In this document: piece after piece, positions 57,513-64,000 of the stretch
Layout of the letters: every line of letters starts with the position of its first letter
How positions within the stretch are numbered: position 1 is the stretch's first letter
NCBI RefSeq assembly: GCF_003967535.1
Contig: NZ_BIFR01000002.1
Coordinates: 1,302,001-1,366,000, forward strand
Reading direction: 5' to 3'
From: Tengunoibacter tsumagoiensis
GTDB taxonomy: Bacteria; Chloroflexota; Ktedonobacteria; Ktedonobacterales; Ktedonobacteraceae
DNA length: 64,000 bases
The notes under the pieces: model-generated
Seen by the model: the letters and a program-made list of their open reading frames with translations, nothing else
The model's database searches: none
Told to the model about the DNA's origin: nothing
Translations under genes and position numbers: made by a program

Positions 57513-58304
57513 CTACTCGACGAGTGATCCACAAGACAGGTTTGCGAACGTCGCAGTCATCGCACTGGCCTGATCAGAAGCCAGAAATACCGCTGTGTTC
57601 GTGACTTCAGTCAGCGTCGGTAACCGTCGTAATAACGTGAGTGACTCCGTTTGGGCCTGAATCTCCTCCCTCGTCAGGCCCAGCAGACTGGCACGAGCAC
57701 TGTAGGCATTGCGAACAACTGCCGTCTCTGGGATAGCATCCGAACGGATGCCTGCGACGCGAATACCCTGTGGCCCCAACTCGACCGCGAAACTGCGCGT
57801 GAGCGCTTCGAGCATCGCCCATGCTGGCGCGAGTCCTCCAAAAGAAGGGACAGGGACACGTGCCAGGATCGCGGTAAGCGTTAAGATGACCCCTGATCTC
57901 TTCACAACCATGCGTCGTGCCGCCGCTCGTGTTGTCAAGAAATATGCCCTTGTATAGTTGGTAATGGGGTTCGCAAAGCTTTCGAGCGACAACTCAGTAA
58001 GCGGTTTGCCCAGGCCGCCTGGATCAGCAAAATTCGCTACATTAATGCAAACATCAATACTTCCGGCTGACCTGACTACCATATCAGTAAACTCCTCGAC
58101 AGCTTGCTCGTCGAGGACATCAACCTGAGCTGTGTGAGCTACTCCACCAGAGTTGGAGATAGTCTGTGCCACTGCATCAAGCGTTGAGAGGGTGCGACCA
58201 GCAAGAAATACGCTTGCCCCTTCACGTGCAAAAGCCTGCGCTAACGCAGAACCAACGCCTCCTGCAGCTCCATAGATGATAACGTTCTTCTTCTCAAGTA
58301 ACAT
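57513..58304 (-). CDS. SDR-family oxidoreductase lacking the YxxxK pair
   Basis: This 263-aa short-chain dehydrogenase-like protein has the Rossmann NAD(P)-binding start VIIYGAAGGVGSALAQAFA (TGxxxGxG-type, here YGAAGGVGS), the NNAG-equivalent CINVANFADPGG, and a C-terminal AVFLASDQASAMTATFA. At the catalytic site, where SDRs have YxxxK, this protein reads GGLAPAWAMLEALTRS, so Tyr and Lys are gone. It probably binds a dinucleotide but may not reduce ketones. The start is ATG 58304 (MLLEKKNV) with AAAGGAG. It may act as a regulator or as a divergent enzyme. Confidence 0.8.
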   Translation of the reverse strand: MLLEKKNVIIYGAAGGVGSALAQAFAREGASVFLAGRTLSTLDAVAQTISNSGGVAHTAQVDVLDEQAVEEFTDMVVRSAGSIDVCINVANFADPGGLGKPLTELSLESFANPITNYTRAYFLTTRAAARRMVVKRSGVILTLTAILARVPVPSFGGLAPAWAMLEALTRSFAVELGPQGIRVAGIRSDAIPETAVVRNAYSARASLLGLTREEIQAQTESLTLLRRLPTLTEVTNTAVFLASDQASAMTATFANLSCGSLVE

Positions 58305-58605
58305 AGTGATCTCCTTTGTGTTCTCATTTGTTTTATCCAAAAGGCTCAGAGATGCTTACTCATCACCGGCCAGAACAGCCTCTGCTCTATTGGTAGAGAC
58401 ACTTAATAAACTGTTGGAAGAGGGAAAACTATGCGGTCTGCCAGGGAATTGTTTCACTTGATCTGCCCTTTGCTCCAAACGGTTGTGGAACACTCCAATC
58501 GCTGGCAGAGAGCCTGTATGAGATGGTAGAATAAAGGTGATGCAGCATCAATGAGATGATTCATCACTGAACAAGATCCAGGAGCAAGAAGAAAGGCGCA
58601 TTAGC

Positions 58606-59715
58606 GTGATAGAGAAACAAAGGAAAACTCATGATGGACAAGACGCACCAATCTCAGATCTTGCTCTTCTTAGTCAATCGTATAGCGCTTCTTTGATTGA
58701 ACCATATCGCCAGGAACTGCTCCTGCACTGTTATCGTTTGCTAGGATCACCGTACGATGCCGAGGATGCAGTACAAGAAACCATGCTGCGTGCCTGGCGA
58801 CACTTTGGCACATTCGCGGAGAAGGGCCCCGGGTCGTTGCGCTCCTGGTTGTACACGATTGCAACCAACACCAGCCTTGACACACTCAAGAAACGCTCAC
58901 CGCGTACACTACCAACCATCACCTCCCCAGCGTCCGACCCAACGAAGCCAGTTGCGCCAGGAACTGCTGAGGTGCTCTGGCTTGAACCGTTCCCTGATAG
59001 CTGGCTGGTTTCAGCAGAGGAGCAGGCAGAAAATCCGGAAACACACTATACGCGATACGAGAGTATCTCTCTGGCCTTCCTCGCCGCCTTGCAGTTGCTC
59101 CCACCACGCCAACGAGCTATCCTGATTCTCTCAGATGTGCTGGACTGGCGAGCAAATGAGATTGCGCAGTGGCTTGACGTTTCGGTGTCAGCAGTGAATA
59201 GCGCCTTGCATCGTGCCCGCGTGACGCTTGAGAAGAACTATACACGCGAGACGTATGAAGTGGCATCCGTCAGTCGCATTGATGAAGCAACCCATTCGTT
59301 GCTCGCTCGTTATCTACAGGCGTGGGAGACTGATGACGTGGATGGACTCGTGGCACTGCTGAAAGAAGACGCAACGCTCTCTATGCCTCCGGTCCCTTCG
59401 TGGTATCAGGGACGAGCAGCAATTCGGACCTTTCTTCTTGCGATCTTATTCCCATCTGGTACGCAGAAACGATGGCGACTCTCTCCGACCTCTGTCAATG
59501 GATGTCCGGCATTTGTGGTGTATCGAGCCGAGGAAGAAACATGTTCCTATCGAGCGTTTGCTCTTCAAGTGCTCACGCTTACGGATTCGCCGTTTCCCAG
59601 GCAGGTGGCCTCGTTGACTGCTTTTCTTAGCCCGGAGCTAGTCACCTCCTTCGGATTCCCGCTGTATCTGCCCCCAATCGATCAAACTTTTTCTGGCTCA
59701 GTTCAACCTCACTAG
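58606..59715 (+). CDS. ECF sigma factor with SnoaL-like C-terminal domain (SigJ type)
   Basis: This 369-aa sigma factor has region 2 (LLLHCYRLLGSPYDAEDAVQETMLRAWRHFGTF) and region 4 (LLPPRQRAILILSDVLDWRANEIAQWLDVSVSAVNSALHRARVTL). After a linker, a ~130-residue C-terminal SnoaL/NTF2-like domain follows (SLLARYLQAWETDDVDGLVALLKEDATLSMPPVPSWYQGRAAI). Such fused-domain sigma factors (ECF41/SigJ-like) use the C-terminal domain for self-control instead of an anti-sigma protein. The start is GTG 58606 with AAAGG. Confidence 0.9.
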   Translation: MIEKQRKTHDGQDAPISDLALLSQSYSASLIEPYRQELLLHCYRLLGSPYDAEDAVQETMLRAWRHFGTFAEKGPGSLRSWLYTIATNTSLDTLKKRSPRTLPTITSPASDPTKPVAPGTAEVLWLEPFPDSWLVSAEEQAENPETHYTRYESISLAFLAALQLLPPRQRAILILSDVLDWRANEIAQWLDVSVSAVNSALHRARVTLEKNYTRETYEVASVSRIDEATHSLLARYLQAWETDDVDGLVALLKEDATLSMPPVPSWYQGRAAIRTFLLAILFPSGTQKRWRLSPTSVNGCPAFVVYRAEEETCSYRAFALQVLTLTDSPFPRQVASLTAFLSPELVTSFGFPLYLPPIDQTFSGSVQPH

Positions 59716-59982
59716 CGATTTTGTCACCGACATAGAGCGTGATATGGTCAGCAACGGATCCATTGCGAATGAATGGACCCTTTCTCCAAGCAGCGAAGTT
59801 TTGCGCTTCAAGTCGCACAATAAGCGCAAAATGAACACTCTCAATACCGGACGATGGTGGTCAAAGGGAGAAGCAGAGACTGACTGGGAGGTAGTCGAAG
59901 GGTAAGGAGTGTTGTTCTTGCCCTCTCTCATGCTTGACTTTTTCATTGGTATCCTTTAGAGTAGTATCTTGCCTATGCTGAG

Positions 59983-60105
59983 ATGACCAGAACCATATCA
60001 GGTCGCTCAGGAGCAATTTCAAAACAAGAAATACACGAGCGCTACAGACAAATCATCTGTTTACAGATTGGCAGGCGCTCGCAGAAGACTGAGATCCAGG
60101 AATAG
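59983..60105 (+). CDS. 40-aa leader ORF overlapping an attenuator
   Basis: A short frame from ATG 59983 (MTRTISGRSGAISKQEIHER...) ends at TAG 60105. Its 3' part, QIGRRSQKTEIQE, covers the 5' arm (60074-60086) of the terminator hairpin. Ribosomes on this frame would break the terminator stem, as in leader-peptide attenuation. The ribosome binding site is weak, and the frame could be chance. Confidence 0.35.
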   Translation: MTRTISGRSGAISKQEIHERYRQIICLQIGRRSQKTEIQE

Positions 60106-60147
60106 CATTGCTATCTTGTTTCTTAGCATTCTGCGAGCGCCTTTTTT
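60074..60147 (+). terminator. Intrinsic terminator in the leader of the APH-like gene
   Basis: GGCGCTCGCAGAA (60074-60086) pairs perfectly with TTCTGCGAGCGCC (60129-60141) and is followed by TTTTTT (60142-60147). It lies 38 nt before the kinase start codon, and is the most typical intrinsic terminator in the window, so it is an attenuator for the downstream gene (or ends the upstream transcript). Confidence 0.75.
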
Positions 60148-60178
60148 CTTGTTTTATTGACGCAAGGAGGAAAGGTTT

Positions 60179-61261
60179 ATGACAATGGATCAAAACATTT
60201 CTGCCAACTCATCTCTGTTTGGTCTCTCGTCTGCACAATTCAAACCAATTGTTGAACAACTCGTCTCTGAGGAAAAATTGCGACAATTCTTGGTAGAAGG
60301 CGAGCGATCTTTACAAGGTTTCCAGGGATATTGCGCGGATAAAAAGGTAGTGATCGTTTCCTATCTCACTGAGGCTGGTAGACAGGAAAGACGACCTCTC
60401 TTTATAAAGCGTCTTTTCCCTTTTATTCCAGCAGAAGCGTATCATTATCACTATCTTGAGGCATCCGGGGTACCCGTGGCTCATCTCTATGGTGTTCTCA
60501 ATGGCTCACAGGGGGAAGAGATCCTGTTTTTGGAATATCTCGAACGGATCGGAATTGCTCGCCATGTACCAGAAGAACTTTGGCAGTGGCTGCGCGTTCT
60601 CGTAGAATTGAATACAGTTGTTCTTGATGAACACTATGCAAAAAAGCTTGTGCATCATCAGCATGAACGGTGGCTTCAAGATGGTGAATTCCTGGGCCAG
60701 TTCTTTGATCAGCTTGAAAGACATGCTCTTTACGGTGATTTAGGTGACACGATACAAGCTCTTTACCAGAAGCACTCAGTCAAACAGCAAGCACTCCTCC
60801 ACATGGCGTATCGTCTGGGAGAGTTGGTACGAACGCTGCCTCAGGGCCTCATTCACGGCGATTTCGTTGAGCAGAACGTGGGTTGGCGCATGCAGGCGCA
60901 AAAGTTGCTGATTTTTGATCTCCACAAAGTCGCCCTGGGACCGCGTTTCTGGGATATTGCTGGTGTTCTCAAATCACTGTTGAAACCAGACGCGGCTCTC
61001 TCCTATCAGGAGGCAGCTCAATATTATCTTGAGCTATGGCAGCAACGAACCGGCCAAGCCCTCGCGCTGGAAACCTTTCTTGCAGAGGTCGAGGCACTTT
61101 GGCAGATCACGCTCTTACAAAGCCTTCCCTGGCATCTTGAACGTGCCCTTGACGGAGAGGTAGATTGGACACCAGATCGCGAGGAGGGTCGGCACGTCTA
61201 TCGGCGCTGGCTCTATGGGAGGTTACTACAACTTTTTGAGGCGTCCTCTTTGCAGCCTTGA
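60179..61261 (+). CDS. APH-like phosphotransferase behind an attenuator
   Basis: This 360-aa kinase of the APH/choline-kinase fold has a possible Lys-strand RRPLFIKRLFPFI, the catalytic loop QGLIHGDFVEQNVGWRMQ (HGDxxxxN) and the metal-binding LLIFDLHKVALGPRFWDIAGVLKSLL. It probably phosphorylates a drug or metabolite hydroxyl group. A strong AAGGAGGAAAGG lies before ATG 60179. The upstream attenuator suggests inducible expression. Confidence 0.82.
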   Translation: MTMDQNISANSSLFGLSSAQFKPIVEQLVSEEKLRQFLVEGERSLQGFQGYCADKKVVIVSYLTEAGRQERRPLFIKRLFPFIPAEAYHYHYLEASGVPVAHLYGVLNGSQGEEILFLEYLERIGIARHVPEELWQWLRVLVELNTVVLDEHYAKKLVHHQHERWLQDGEFLGQFFDQLERHALYGDLGDTIQALYQKHSVKQQALLHMAYRLGELVRTLPQGLIHGDFVEQNVGWRMQAQKLLIFDLHKVALGPRFWDIAGVLKSLLKPDAALSYQEAAQYYLELWQQRTGQALALETFLAEVEALWQITLLQSLPWHLERALDGEVDWTPDREEGRHVYRRWLYGRLLQLFEASSLQP

Positions 61262-61424
61262 TTTCTTCCTCGCTTTCCCAACAAGTGTGGGGGAATTGCC
61301 AGGAGCGTTCAAGGTATTTACAACGTTTCCTGGTATTCCCCTAGATAGGGAGCTACCTTTCCAATCATCAAAGCGTCCAATTCCACCTTTCAGTGAAAAT
61401 TCCCATTCTTCAATGCAAGATCGG

Positions 61425-61478
61425 TCAGCTTTTCACTTCATTTACCATCAGTGCCATCAATCCATCCGCGAGAGCTTC
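61425..61478 (-). pseudogene. Short remnant of an enterochelin-esterase-like C-terminus
   Basis: The minus-strand frame reads EALADGLMALMVNEVKS then stops. It corresponds to the last residues (GGLADGLLALM) of the esterase family fragment at 56171. The plus-strand sequences ATCCATCCGCGAG are shared at both loci. Confidence 0.35.
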
Positions 61479-61600
61479 TCAAAAGGAGACCCTTATCTTC
61501 CTGGGAATTCCTACGAACATGCCCAGTGAGGTTGTTTAGGGAATGTTCGTAGGAAAGTCGACTCAAAGAGCGTCATTCATGTTTCACTGAGCACAATTCA

Positions 61601-62452
61601 TTACCACAGGTCAGCCACGCGCGCCGCCAAGCGCCGACCTTGCTCTCGGCCCAGATTGGCCGCGATTCCTCGCAAGGAGGGATCAAGAGCGTTGCCCCCG
61701 GCGGAGGCCAGAGCTGCCTTCATCGCATCATCAGGCTCGATCACTTCTATTTGCGCTCCCTGGCGCTGCAAACGTGCTCTTTGCTCCTCCAGGCTTTCCG
61801 GTAAAGGAAATGGAGGTGCATCGGGCTGGAGCACCAGGATCTTGTCGAAGCCAGCCGCTAAGTCCAGATTGGCCATCGAGTAGCACCCACCATCGATATA
61901 GCGATGGTGATTGATTGTGGCTGGAGGCCATACATAGGGCACCGCACAACTCGCCGTGACCGCATCAACCAAATCAACCCCGGACTCCCTTGTAAAAATG
62001 GTTCGTTCGCCACTGAACGCATCAACAGCCACGATCTCTAATCGGCTTTGGGGCCAACTATGTACCGGCAGCCGTGAGACAATCACGTCCCGACGCTTCG
62101 TCTCTGTCACTGTAGGAGCGGCCAGAGCCAGAGCGCCAATGCGTTGCAAGATCTCTGAACTGGTTCCTCCTTCTTTCAGAACGCGTGTGAAATCAGCAAT
62201 CATCTTCTGGAAGTCGGGCTGCGGTGCTAATTCCTGAGCCTGGAGCGCGGGATCAACCTGTCGCTGGAAGAGTTCATCCAGCGTAAGGCCACTGGTGATC
62301 TGTGCGGCTACAGTAGAACCTGCCGAGGTTCCCAGAAACAGGTCAGCATTGCGAAGATCTACCTCGGCTTCGGCCAGTCCCACGAGCAGCCCGGTCTCCC
62401 AGGCAATTCCCGCTACACCCCCTCCGCCGAGCACTAACGCGCGTGTTGTCAT
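61601..62452 (-). CDS. Patatin-like phospholipase
   Basis: This 283-aa serine lipid hydrolase has the oxyanion glycine-rich RALVLGGGGVAGIAWETGLL at the start, nucleophile LGTSAGSTVAAQ (GxSxG) near residue 43 and the catalytic Asp in RYIDGGCYSM (DGG). It hydrolyses phospholipid or neutral acyl esters by a Ser-Asp dyad. It is probably cytosolic or membrane-peripheral, with no signal sequence. The start is ATG 62452. Confidence 0.9.
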   Translation of the reverse strand: MTTRALVLGGGGVAGIAWETGLLVGLAEAEVDLRNADLFLGTSAGSTVAAQITSGLTLDELFQRQVDPALQAQELAPQPDFQKMIADFTRVLKEGGTSSEILQRIGALALAAPTVTETKRRDVIVSRLPVHSWPQSRLEIVAVDAFSGERTIFTRESGVDLVDAVTASCAVPYVWPPATINHHRYIDGGCYSMANLDLAAGFDKILVLQPDAPPFPLPESLEEQRARLQRQGAQIEVIEPDDAMKAALASAGGNALDPSLRGIAANLGREQGRRLAARVADLW

Positions 62453-63078
62453 CGTTCTATTCCCTCATATGTATACAGCTAGAGAAAAATACATCGCCCT
62501 TTCTGACCATGGTTCTGTTTTCGCTGCTTTCCCAAAAAAGCAGACAGAAAAGGCGGTTCCCATGTGCAGAGCTGAGCAGATTGAAGCATCAAAGCCATGA
62601 AGCCAGAATGTGACGAGGAACTATCAGGAAGACTGTCAGCATCAAGACTCGTCATAAGCGCTCGATTGGTGTAGACCAGATTGAGCCAGTGAGGAGCGCT
62701 TTTGGGTATAAACGGAAACAACCCATCTAGTAGCCAGTCCAGATTGTTATTGACAATAGGCTTCCTGGCTTTTACTTGAGTATCTCACTCCTGTCAATTT
62801 CAATGTGGACTCACTATTAGCTCATCTTTACTCCCAGGCATGCGGAAAATCAGGCGACAACAGGGATTCCGAAAGGGAAAGGGGCTTTCAGGGACCACAA
62901 ACACCCATTCTTGGCAGAATCAAACTGGACTGACTATTAGTAGCTTCAGACTCCTGGCTATTCTGCAAATCTCGCGACTCCAATCAGGGTCACTATCACC
63001 CTCTTTTCGTATTAGAATCGAGAAAGTAAAAGATCTCCTGATCTTTCTCAAAGGTTGAAGAAGAAAAGAAGGATTCAC
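62453..63078. other. Gap with two diverged repeat units
   Basis: Roughly 626 bases carry no gene that I recognise. The minus-strand frame 62479-62721 (PKSAPHWLNLVYTNRALMTS...) has no domain. Two diverged direct repeats (about 62800-62870 and 62920-62992) share TGGACT-ACTATTAG...ACTCC-GGC...AAAT..GCGAC. Confidence 0.4.
62800..62992. repeat. Pair of diverged ~72-bp direct repeats
   Basis: The unit at about 62800 (TCAATGTGGACTCACTATTA...) and the one at about 62920 (TCAAACTGGACTGACTATTA...) match at most positions in their first 22 bases and in patches later. They may be IS or promoter debris. Function is not visible. Confidence 0.4.
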
Positions 63079-63582
63079 ATGAACAACAACTTTGATCAAT
63101 CTGATACTCATAGTTTCGATCCATTGATTGGCACCTGGAGCATAGTCAATCGGCGCAAAAAACGGGAGTACGTCTTTCTGCCTGAGAAAGAGGCTGAGTG
63201 GGATGAGTTCCCGGCTCGCTCTCGTTTTGAAAAGCAACTCGCTGGCCGTGCGGTTGCTGAGTATTGGGAAGGCACGCTTCCTTCAGGGGAGAAATTACTT
63301 GGGTATAGTGTGAAGGCTTTTGAACCCACAACACAGCAATGGGCCATTACCTGGATCGACAACCGCAATCCCCTGGATTTCAGGCCGGTACTCGGAACAT
63401 TTGAAGCAGGCGCTGGCACTTTTTTTCAGATCATTGAAACCCCAGATGGTCAACCCTTACATCTGCGCTTAATCTGGGATGAGCTGACAGAGTCAACGGT
63501 GCGTTGGCAACAAGCTTTTTCCTTTGATGAAGGCAAGTCATGGGATACAAACTGGGTAATGCAATTTACCCGCGAACAGTAG
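63079..63582 (+). CDS. Hypothetical protein (DUF1579-like, lipocalin-type)
   Basis: This 167-aa protein opens with FDPLIGTWSIVNRRKKREYVFLP, then RFEKQLAGRAVAEYWEGTLPSGEKLLGYSVKAFEPTTQQWAITWIDNRNP and a VRWQQAFSFDEGKSW tail. The 'PLIGTW...YWEG..PSG.....YS....E...QW' pattern fits DUF1579/lipocalin-like small beta-barrel proteins; ligand unknown. There is no signal peptide. The start is ATG 63079 with AAGAAGGATTCAC. It is probably monocistronic. Confidence 0.7.
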   Translation: MNNNFDQSDTHSFDPLIGTWSIVNRRKKREYVFLPEKEAEWDEFPARSRFEKQLAGRAVAEYWEGTLPSGEKLLGYSVKAFEPTTQQWAITWIDNRNPLDFRPVLGTFEAGAGTFFQIIETPDGQPLHLRLIWDELTESTVRWQQAFSFDEGKSWDTNWVMQFTREQ

Positions 63583-63710
63583 TTATTCTGAGGTCAGCGT
63601 ACCCAGAACCTCGCGTACAATTTTCAGGTCTGGATACGCTGAACCCGACTACAAATGGTTTTGTATCATAATCCAGGGCTTTCCAATTCTAAAAATGGAG
63701 ATGAAAAAGA

Positions 63711-63762
63711 AGAGTTTTCCTTGTAGAATAGAAAAACCAATCACACTCTCAAGGAAAACTCT
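63711..63762 (+). promoter_or_regulatory. Hairpin sequestering the transposase ribosome binding site
   Basis: AGAGTTTTCCTTG (63711-63723) is perfectly inverted as CAAGGAAAACTCT (63750-63762). The second arm contains the Shine-Dalgarno AAGGAAA of the transposase and ends 2 nt before its ATG (63765). Read-through RNA would hide the site. Confidence 0.65.
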
Positions 63763-63764
63763 GC

Positions 63765-64000
63765 ATGGACTATACCACATTTTCCCTTCCCGAGAGGAAG
63801 GCAGAAATCAACAACCCAGCACTCTTTCTCTCTTTGTATCATCTCTTTCAACACCTTCCCGATCCCCGAAGAGGTCAGGGACAACGCTATGAACTGGCTT
63901 TCGTGCTCACGTTGGTCGTCGTCGCCAAGATCTGTGGAGAAAAAACCCTCAAAGGAGTCACTCAATGGGCACGCTATCGCAGGATGCTCATTGCGCAGCA
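63765..64000 (+). CDS. ISAs1-family transposase, 5' part
   Basis: The window's right edge cuts this gene after 78 codons. It reads LFQHLPDPRRGQGQRYELAF, then VLTLVVVAKICGEKTLKGVTQWARYR, the typical N-terminal (DDE_Tnp_1-associated) region of ISAs1 transposases. The catalytic DDE residues lie outside the window. ATG 63765 has AAGGAAA, enclosed in the upstream hairpin. Confidence 0.85.
   Translation, partial: MDYTTFSLPERKAEINNPALFLSLYHLFQHLPDPRRGQGQRYELAFVLTLVVVAKICGEKTLKGVTQWARYRRMLIAQ

Larger units (their letters stand above)
63674..64000 (+). mobile_element. ISAs1-family insertion sequence, left part
   Basis: The element probably begins at CAGGGCTTTCCAA (about 63674), an ISAs1-like terminal-repeat start, and continues into the transposase gene that runs off the window. 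The other end is outside, so the ends are not proven. Confidence 0.5.

Noticed and set aside
62479..62721. 80-aa minus-strand frame as a gene
   Set aside because: No start signal or known domain. The Ser-rich run suggests non-coding sequence.
1..64000. CRISPR arrays, tRNA or rRNA genes
   Set aside because: I saw no regularly spaced repeats and no cloverleaf or rRNA signature on either strand.

Overview
This 64 kb window looks like accessory chromosome or plasmid DNA from a Ktedonobacteria-type member of the Chloroflexota. That is an inference from content: a giant MalT-like LuxR regulator, ECF sigma factors paired with unusual partners, many small antibiotic-kinase-like genes, class III lanthipeptide machinery, and numerous IS fragments in DNA of roughly 50% GC. 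There is no rRNA, tRNA or CRISPR array. Genes are short operons on both strands, separated by gaps that hold IS debris and truncated genes.

Layout. 1-6.4 kb: serine-recombinase fragment, membrane protein, F420/PPOX-type protein, amidase, a small conserved-looking protein and a 1067-aa LuxR/MalT-like regulator. 6.5-11.4 kb: a TetR-controlled minus-strand operon (TetR, DUF4013-like membrane protein, UGT-type glycosyltransferase, the C-terminal stump of an MFS pump, cytochrome P450, DoxX-like protein). 11.5-18.2 kb: P-loop kinase, nucleotidyltransferase, MBL hydrolase behind a structured leader, alpha/beta hydrolase, and an ECF sigma gene overlapping an APH-like kinase gene. 18.2-22.6 kb: methyltransferases, membrane proteins, cupin, peptidase E. 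22.7-28.4 kb: an ABC exporter pair, a TetR gene and a divergent DUF998-like gene. 28.5-33.8 kb: truncated reductase, Nudix, HAD, SnoaL, HxlR with a divergent MDR dehydrogenase.

34-38.4 kb holds an IS605-family element. Its tnpB is interrupted by a complete 2536-nt group II intron with its own maturase. The splice sites can be read directly, and removing the intron rejoins tnpB in frame (498 aa). A 54-aa RHH-like gene overlaps the tnpB start. 38.9-51.2 kb holds an APH-like kinase, a truncated macro-domain gene and a class III lanthipeptide locus. That locus has a LanKC synthetase and an unlisted 41-aa precursor whose core carries two perfect Ser-x2-Ser-x3-Cys labionin motifs (SapB/labyrinthopeptin type). 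Next to it are a broken copy of an ABC exporter half, an ECF sigma / BNR-repeat anti-sigma-like pair, and the intact ABC exporter pair.

51.4-64 kb: MFS exporter; an approximately 890-bp direct duplication carrying a lytic transglycosylase gene, which flanks a PadR regulator plus multicopper oxidase; an SDR lacking its YxxxK; a SigJ-like ECF sigma factor; an APH-like kinase behind a leader-ORF/terminator attenuator; a patatin-like phospholipase; and the start of an ISAs1-family transposase whose ribosome binding site lies inside a perfect hairpin. Overall this is a recombination-rich island of export, antibiotic modification and signalling genes, and its best system is the previously unmarked lanthipeptide locus.
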